Source of the DNA: an uncultured Bacilli bacterium
Lineage (GTDB): Bacteria > Bacillota_I > Bacilli_A > RF39 > UBA660
Assembly (NCBI GenBank): GCA_947624915.1
Contig: CANQMF010000032.1
Coordinates: forward strand, 1 to 10,468
Direction: 5' to 3'
DNA length: 10,468 nt
Part shown: positions 7,001 to 10,468 of the stretch, in pieces
Layout: each line of letters begins with the position of its first letter
How positions within the stretch are numbered: the first letter of the stretch is position 1
The notes under the pieces: generated by a model
What the model was told of the DNA's origin: nothing
What the model saw: the letters and a program-made list of their open reading frames with translations, nothing else
Database searches by the model: none
Translations under genes and position numbers: made by a program

Positions 7001-8660
7001 AAAAATTTTTATAACCATCTTGAGCCTTAATTTCTTTATTATCGTTACTACTAATCAAGGCCTTTCTTTTACCAAGTTCATTATCAAGATAAGCTGAAAT
7101 ATTTTTCATTTCTTCAATATTATCGGAATAAAAACGCATTTCCTGATCATCTGTCCAACAATGAGGAACAAACTTAAGATAATCCCAGCGATTTGAATTT
7201 GATGAACTAGTTAAAATAACAATTTTTAAAGCTGTTGGGCTATGATAAGCAAGTAATTGTAACATTAAACCATCAATATATCTTTTATTGTACTGACCTT
7301 CACTTATAATAGCCGAAATATTTTTCTTTGCAAAGGAAAAAGTTATTGGTACATTCTCAATTATCCTAGAACGTTCAACAAGCATATGCACTTGTTCTTT
7401 TAAATTATCATCATCTAAAGTAAATTTTTCTTTAGCTGTATTAATCACAACTTGTGATGGTAAATTACCACTTCCTAAACGAATTTGTAAGAAATCATCA
7501 TCTTTAACTTCTTTTTCCCATAAACGACGTGTACGATTATTAATAGTCAAAACAGCCTCATTTAACTGTGGAAAATTATCATTAAGGACCTGTTGTTCCT
7601 CCTTCAACAAACTATTTATTTTAGCCTCCTTAGCTTTTAAATACTCTGTATATTTTTTTTGTCTCAATTCTTCTTTTTCCTGTTTCTTTTTACGTTGATA
7701 CTTACGCATATAGCTAGGAATAAGCAAAGTCCCAGTAATCATTGCTATTATAAGTAACACTTGAGGGATAATCATCAACATTGATGTTCGACCATTATTA
7801 ATACTGTTCATTATATTAGCAGCCATTACCCCAGCTGATGCTAACATCATAAGCGAGCCACCTATAGTAGCAATAAATGGTTGTTCATCCATATTAGTTG
7901 ACATAGGTGGTTCATCTATATCAACAACAGCCTTTTCAAAAATAGTTCGAAGACGTGGTACATGTGAAAAATACTCCTTTTCATTATATAAAGGGATATC
8001 TTCATCTTCATCAGTTGATTCAAAACATTCCCTATTGTCATTTCCAATATCTTCAAAAGGTGTTAAAACATTAGTAAGACGCACATCATCTTTAGGACTA
8101 TTAACCACAATAAAGTTATTCATCCAAATTAATTTTAACCCATTAATAAAAATGACATCACCTACATGCAATAACTTCTTACGCTCACGGACATTATTAA
8201 CATAGGTACGGGCCCACTCTAAATCACTACTTTCAATATACCAAAGTCCATTTTCCTCGTATATAGTAGCATGAATAGGAGCCATTAAAGAATTATTATA
8301 ACATATTGTATTTTGAGGATCTTTACCTATCGTTATTTTATTGACAGAGCTAAAACTATACTTATGCTTTTCCTCACTAGATGGTGAACAATAAAGGATA
8401 GAATAAATTTTTTGCCCACTAATTGACAAAAAATATTGAGAATGTTCTTCTAATAAAGCTTTATCTACAATTTTATTATCTAACACAACATCTATGCTGC
8501 CATTACTTTTTATATACCATTTACTATCTATAGATTCTATATTTATATCCTTATCAACATTAGTCCCAACAGGGCGATACTTAATAAGGAAATTCTCTTC
8601 AGCCTTATCTGGTAAATTAAATTTAGTTAACTTGTCATTATCCATTATTGATATAAGCAT
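4071..8660 (-). CDS. essC: T7SS ATPase EssC/YukB (FHA and FtsK/SpoIIIE domains)
   Basis: This 1529-aa protein is collinear with S. aureus EssC (about 1480 aa). EssC is the hexameric membrane ATPase that recognises and drives WXG100 and LXG substrates. Two N-terminal FHA-type domains occupy about 2-90 and 95-190 (ITIGKDPQN, IHATIYEENG). An acidic linker follows at about 200-225, then two membrane helices at about 262-284 and 293-315 and a basic coiled coil to about 360. ATPase D1 (about 660-950) has P-loop GSTGSGKS at 721-728, Walker B LFIICDE with D843-E844, and FHGPHGLIAG and ATQKPSGVV blocks, so it looks active. D2 (about 1045-1270) has GLPTTGKE, with Glu replacing Ser/Thr, and no acidic Walker B. 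D3 (about 1330-1525) lacks a P-loop. The ATG at 8660 is nine bases after AAGGGG. GTG at 8666, three bases after it, is the alternative start. The gene is cotranscribed with esaB. Confidence 0.96.
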   Translation of the reverse strand: MLISIMDNDKLTKFNLPDKAEENFLIKYRPVGTNVDKDINIESIDSKWYIKSNGSIDVVLDNKIVDKALLEEHSQYFLSISGQKIYSILYCSPSSEEKHKYSFSSVNKITIGKDPQNTICYNNSLMAPIHATIYEENGLWYIESSDLEWARTYVNNVRERKKLLHVGDVIFINGLKLIWMNNFIVVNSPKDDVRLTNVLTPFEDIGNDNRECFESTDEDEDIPLYNEKEYFSHVPRLRTIFEKAVVDIDEPPMSTNMDEQPFIATIGGSLMMLASAGVMAANIMNSINNGRTSMLMIIPQVLLIIAMITGTLLIPSYMRKYQRKKKQEKEELRQKKYTEYLKAKEAKINSLLKEEQQVLNDNFPQLNEAVLTINNRTRRLWEKEVKDDDFLQIRLGSGNLPSQVVINTAKEKFTLDDDNLKEQVHMLVERSRIIENVPITFSFAKKNISAIISEGQYNKRYIDGLMLQLLAYHSPTALKIVILTSSSNSNRWDYLKFVPHCWTDDQEMRFYSDNIEEMKNISAYLDNELGKRKALISSNDNKEIKAQDGYKNFLPYYLIITDDYLNTKNIQFMSSFFKEEQNLGFSLLMIDDSMRNIPNECDTFIDVTDKTSCIFEKELSSQRQINYTNEYVDNLNMDNMVFKLANIPVATGEMINLLPKTISFLEMYNVGNIKQLNIMNRWKTNNPVITLEAPVGVHPSGELFNLNLHEKFHGPHGLIAGSTGSGKSEFIITYILSMAVNYHPDDVQFVLIDYKGGGLAGAFENRESGIKIPHLVGTITNLDTNEMNRTLVSIESELKRRQAKFNEARDKLDESTIDIYKYQRFYHEGLLDEPIAHLFIICDEFAELKSQQPEFMQQLISTSRIGRSLGVHLILATQKPSGVVNDQIWSNSRFKVCLKVQSRSDSMEMLKRPEAASIKDIGRFYLQVGYDELFELGQSAWCGARYIPTERIIKKRDNSISFVNNTGYVIKSVDEVHKKDVGSKGEQLTNIVKYLADIASKEHYKPRQLWLSKIPDIIYVDKIKEKYQYKPQSYVLNPVIGEYDEPSNQRQDLVKLNLSKDGNAIIFGLPTTGKENLLCTIIYSMVTDHSVEELNIYIMDFGAETLRMFTNIPHVGDIVYIEENEKVIKLLELIDSEIETRKTLFADYGGNYRDYCMNSGHRLPSIVIVINSYESFQENFGKYEDILYTLIRESNRYGIYFVVSTSVNSSIRSRLLQNFNNRLSMQLSDPLDYRILLNAPKDLNPARNFGRGIVRINDSGFEFQSAFITSRERIGDFVKDLCIHLTKFYRTKAPKIPILPDNVAASSLRNTNMLNKVPIGLLKKNIETAYYDFTRNKLNIIGTNVLDDKLLFFTALLRKLVTIPNLKVKVIDAYQAYHPMIEGVDVYSKDFDMVIGDMYKELDVEEKQDYQTLYFIVGIGQLKVKLSKQSQVSYMNIFASASNFINSYFILIDSVQALRSIELDSWYRNNVSKNDGLWLGDGFGNQTIIKASNFGLDDRKINYPEMACMVHNGKVQFIKYMLDNEEDGD

Positions 8661-8669
8661 AATCACACG

Positions 8670-8675
8670 CCCCTT
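8670..8675 (-). promoter_or_regulatory. essC ribosome binding site
   Basis: AAGGGG on the minus strand is nine bases from ATG 8660 and three from GTG 8666, favouring the ATG. Confidence 0.55.
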
Positions 8676-8686
8676 ATTCTATTTCA

Positions 8687-8715
8687 ATTATAACATAAAC
8701 TACTTCAAATTACAC
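8687..8715 (-). promoter_or_regulatory. Extended -10 promoter of essC-esaB
   Basis: TATAAT (minus strand, 8687-8692) is preceded by TGT, an extended -10. The -35 place at 17 bp (8710-8715) reads GTGTAA, a poor match, so the promoter may need an activator or rely on the extended -10. The expected start near 8680 gives a short leader. The weak -35 lies within a 12-bp sequence repeated 89 bp upstream. Confidence 0.6.
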
Positions 8716-8809
8716 TATTTCGTAACAATTATTCTGTTATTTTATTATGAACAAACACCCAATATAGCTAATGCTTAGGCATTAGCTATATAAGTCTATT
8801 ACACTATTT
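8709..8809. repeat. 12-bp direct repeat flanking the inverted repeat
   Basis: ATTACACTATTT occurs exactly at 8709-8720 and again at 8798-8809, 89 bp apart. The copy nearer essC covers the -35 place of its promoter. Possible readings are paired regulator sites or the target-site footprint of a lost insertion. A match of this length is unlikely, though not impossible, by chance in a stretch this AT-rich. Confidence 0.45.
8762..8791. repeat. Perfect 13-bp inverted repeat upstream of essC
   Basis: ATATAGCTAATGC (8762-8774) and its exact complement GCATTAGCTATAT (8779-8791) surround a 4-nt TTAG loop. No T-tract follows on either strand, so it is not an ordinary terminator. It begins 70 bp upstream of the essC -10 element. 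It could be a regulator operator, a small mobile-element end or a structured RNA element. Function unknown. Confidence 0.7.
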
Positions 8810-9024
8810 ATACCTACCATATGGCGAAGGTGCTGAAATAAATAAGTTAATTTAAAGTTAAACAGGTTTATTATTAATAAAGAACAAAGTAAATTACTCT
8901 TTTTTATCCCTAGTTTATATTTAGAGAAAAAATTAGATGAAAAATATACGATAATTGGATATTTGCCTTATATGGCACTTAAACTGTTTCAAATTGTAAT
9001 TAACAACTTAATACCATTACAAAA
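8792..9024. other. Intergenic stretch with a possible decayed reading frame
   Basis: No intact gene is seen between the dyad and the terminator of the surface-protein gene. On the plus strand a frame stays open for 71 codons (8846-9058, stop TAA 9059-9061). It has no ATG or ribosome site at its beginning and includes YLEKKLDEKYTIIGYLPYM and LKLFQIVINNLIPL. A short run YGEGAEINKLI (8820-8852) precedes it in another frame. This may be the tail of a dead gene. The frame runs through the terminator at 9025-9053 and I recognise no family. Confidence 0.2.
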
Positions 9025-9053
9025 TAAAAGCATACTTTTGTGGTATGCTTTTA
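9025..9053 (-). terminator. Terminator of the surface-protein gene
   Basis: An 11-bp perfect stem (9025-9035 with 9043-9053, core AAAAGCATAC/GTATGCTTTT) has a 7-nt loop. Minus-strand reading continues TTTTATTTTG after the stem core. It lies 45 bp past the stop at 9098-9100, as expected for that gene. The symmetry would allow function on the plus strand too. Confidence 0.75.
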
Positions 9054-9097
9054 CCTTATAAGCTTGTACATTTATGTCTGTTTTACTGCTAATCATA

Positions 9098-9682
9098 TCA
9101 GTCAGCAATAATATATGGATTAGTTGGTGTACCATCACCATCACTAGCTACTAAGCCATACTTTAATGAGACCACTGGTCGAACTCCTCGAGCTACGTTC
9201 GTGTAACTACTAATATCATCAAGCAAAAATACTTTAGAACGATTAGTAGAAGCATAACTTGCAGTCATAGCCCAAGAATTTCCTCCTGTAAATAAGGTAA
9301 TTATAAACTCATCATGAGTCATAAGTCCAACTGGATAACGAACTCCTCCATTGTTTACCGTTAATGAATCCTGAGGGCGACAGTTTAAACTTATATTTCT
9401 AATATCTTCTCCATTTATTCCGAATCGAAGCTCATCGTTTTCTTCTCCACCATTTGGATTCCAGCCACTATCATTATATGAATCTTCATAGCGTCTATCA
9501 TTACACCATACTGTATCCTCTAAATATTTTGTATAATTGGTCATATTGTTTTTATACCAAGTATTTTCGATATAATCCTTAATTGTTGAATCATGTTTAT
9601 TACTAAACATTTCATCCAACAAATCCCTACCAACTAATTTACCTCCTGTCAGATTTATATATTCAAATTCATCAAAATAATA
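9098..9682 (-). pseudogene. 3' fragment of a Cna_B-type surface protein, separated by an in-frame stop
   Basis: This is the C-terminal 194 codons of the protein begun at the right edge, in the same frame and directly after TAA 9683-9685. There is no frameshift. The text on both sides of the stop reads as one domain: YTCGNETGTCDTL, stop, YYFDEFEYINLTGGK. The C-terminal module has VRYPVGLMTHDEF, NSWAMTASY, GVRPVVSLKYG and ends GDGTPTNPYIIAD, a pattern I associate with large surface proteins of uncultured gut Bacilli. There is no LPxTG or membrane anchor at the end. Separate translation could begin only at TTG 9622 or 9619, or ATG 9610 (MFSNKHDSTI). AGGAGGT at 9641-9647 is by chance or for reinitiation. 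Most likely it is untranslated debris of a recently broken gene, unless the stop is a sequencing error. Confidence 0.7.
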
Positions 9683-10468
9683 TTATAAGGTATCACATGT
9701 TCCAGTTTCATTACCACAGGTATAATGATGATAATTATCTATATGATCTTGTGTTTCCGATAAGGTATATAGTTTAGTTTCTTCACTATATACTGCTGTA
9801 TTACCAAACAAGATTCCTTCGATTTCACCTATTCCTTCTTCGTTTTTCAAACCTTCATATACCGTGCCATACTTATAACCAACATAAGCTGGTGAATTAG
9901 CTTTTTCATTAAAAGGTATCTTGTCAACCATTGAATTATCCCCCGTATTTTTACATACTTGCTTATCATTTTCAGATGTTGGAATACCATTATATATCAA
10001 TTTTATTCCACCCGTTTCCGTTGTTCTTATAATCTGCCAACAAAGGTCAGCAAATAATACGTTATTGTTATCTATATTTCCACGGTAGTAATAAATGGGA
10101 TAGGCATCATTTGCTGTACTAGCCATCAAATAAAGACCTTGGCCATTTATCACTTTTCCATTTTCATCATCCAACCTAATCGAAAAATCTATCCCATCTG
10201 GACTAGTCACATATTCACTTGCTTGATTATCAGGAATCGCTTGATTTTTAATAACATTATATAAATTCTCTGGTCCTGCAGGTTCTAGGTTGTTTTGTTT
10301 ACGCCCAAAATTATGGAAATATCCAACCATATTATATTTATTTGTGAAAGTTACTTTATAATCATCACCTGCTGTCACATGTAATACACCCTTATTACTA
10401 TCTAAACTTCCACTTACTTTTTGAACACTATATTCTTGGGGTACTACTTCTTCAATTGTATAATCGTT
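9683..10468 (-). CDS. Cna_B-type cell-surface protein, N-terminal part (partial, truncated by TAA)
   Basis: The open frame runs off the right edge, so the GTG at 10378 is internal, not a start. 261 codons are visible. The first 45 or so (NDYTIEEVVPQEYSV through DYKVTFTNKY) are the last strands of a Cna_B/prealbumin-like domain. These domains are usually repeated as stalks in adhesins and pilus proteins and typically end in TFTNxY. Next comes the module also found in related surface proteins: LYNVIKNQAIPDNQ, EYVTSPDGIDFS, YPIYYYRGNIDNNNVLFADL, then CWQIIRTTETGGIKLIYNG. The frame ends at TAA inside a domain, after TCDTL, and resumes beyond it (9098-9682). The protein is probably secreted and wall- or surface-associated. 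Its signal peptide and most stalk repeats lie outside the window. Whether the shortened protein is stable is unknown. Confidence 0.75.
   Translation of the reverse strand, partial: NDYTIEEVVPQEYSVQKVSGSLDSNKGVLHVTAGDDYKVTFTNKYNMVGYFHNFGRKQNNLEPAGPENLYNVIKNQAIPDNQASEYVTSPDGIDFSIRLDDENGKVINGQGLYLMASTANDAYPIYYYRGNIDNNNVLFADLCWQIIRTTETGGIKLIYNGIPTSENDKQVCKNTGDNSMVDKIPFNEKANSPAYVGYKYGTVYEGLKNEEGIGEIEGILFGNTAVYSEETKLYTLSETQDHIDNYHHYTCGNETGTCDTL

Noticed and set aside
8494..8778. 94-codon plus-strand frame
   Set aside because: It overlaps the essC 5' end in antisense, runs through the essC promoter and ends in the dyad; no family resemblance.
8762..8791. Inverted repeat as a transcription terminator
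   Set aside because: No run of T follows on either strand, and no gene end lies close by on the proper side.
9683..10378. Taking GTG 10378 as the true start of the surface protein
   Set aside because: The frame stays open to the window edge and the upstream residues (YTIEEVVPQEYSV) belong to the same Cna_B domain, so the start lies outside.

Overview
The window is AT-rich, low-GC Gram-positive DNA. The standard code is in use: TGA ends several genes and Trp is TGG. It carries a near-complete spoIVA spore-coat gene, so the host, or at least its lineage, makes endospores. It also carries part of a type VII secretion (T7SS/Esx) locus of the Bacillota kind and a surface protein of a family I associate with uncultured gut Bacilli. 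A spore-forming Bacilli or Erysipelotrichia-like gut bacterium fits best, but genus cannot be read from this sequence.

Layout: spoIVA lies on the minus strand at the left (97-1560) with a terminator behind it. A 191-bp divergent intergenic region (1561-1751) holds a good sigma-A-type promoter driving the plus strand and a possible sporulation promoter for spoIVA. From 1752 to 3673 the plus strand carries six tightly packed genes for small (97-105 residue) helical proteins. Two are true WXG100 proteins (WVG and WIG). Two look like WXG100 relatives with the Trp replaced (FKG and YKG). Two lack the motif. A terminator region at 3667-3816 separates this operon from a convergent minus-strand operon: essC, a 1529-aa FHA/FtsK-SpoIIIE ATPase at 4071-8660, followed by an overlapping esaB/yukD ubiquitin-like gene at 3815-4090.

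Upstream of essC is a 437-bp stretch without an intact gene (8661-9097). It has an extended -10 promoter, a perfect 13-bp inverted repeat flanked by a 12-bp direct repeat, a possible decayed reading frame, and the terminator of the next gene. From 9098 to the right edge the minus strand encodes a Cna_B-type surface protein. It is cut by one in-frame TAA at 9683-9685, with the frame continuing on the other side, so it is probably a recent pseudogene or a two-piece gene.

How the parts fit: EssC would be the motor and substrate receptor of the T7SS, EsaB an accessory factor, and the small proteins its substrates or effector-partner chaperones. The membrane partners EssB/YukC, EsaA/YueB and EssA are absent from the window, and no LXG toxin is present. 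The system is therefore either split across the genome or an unusual version.
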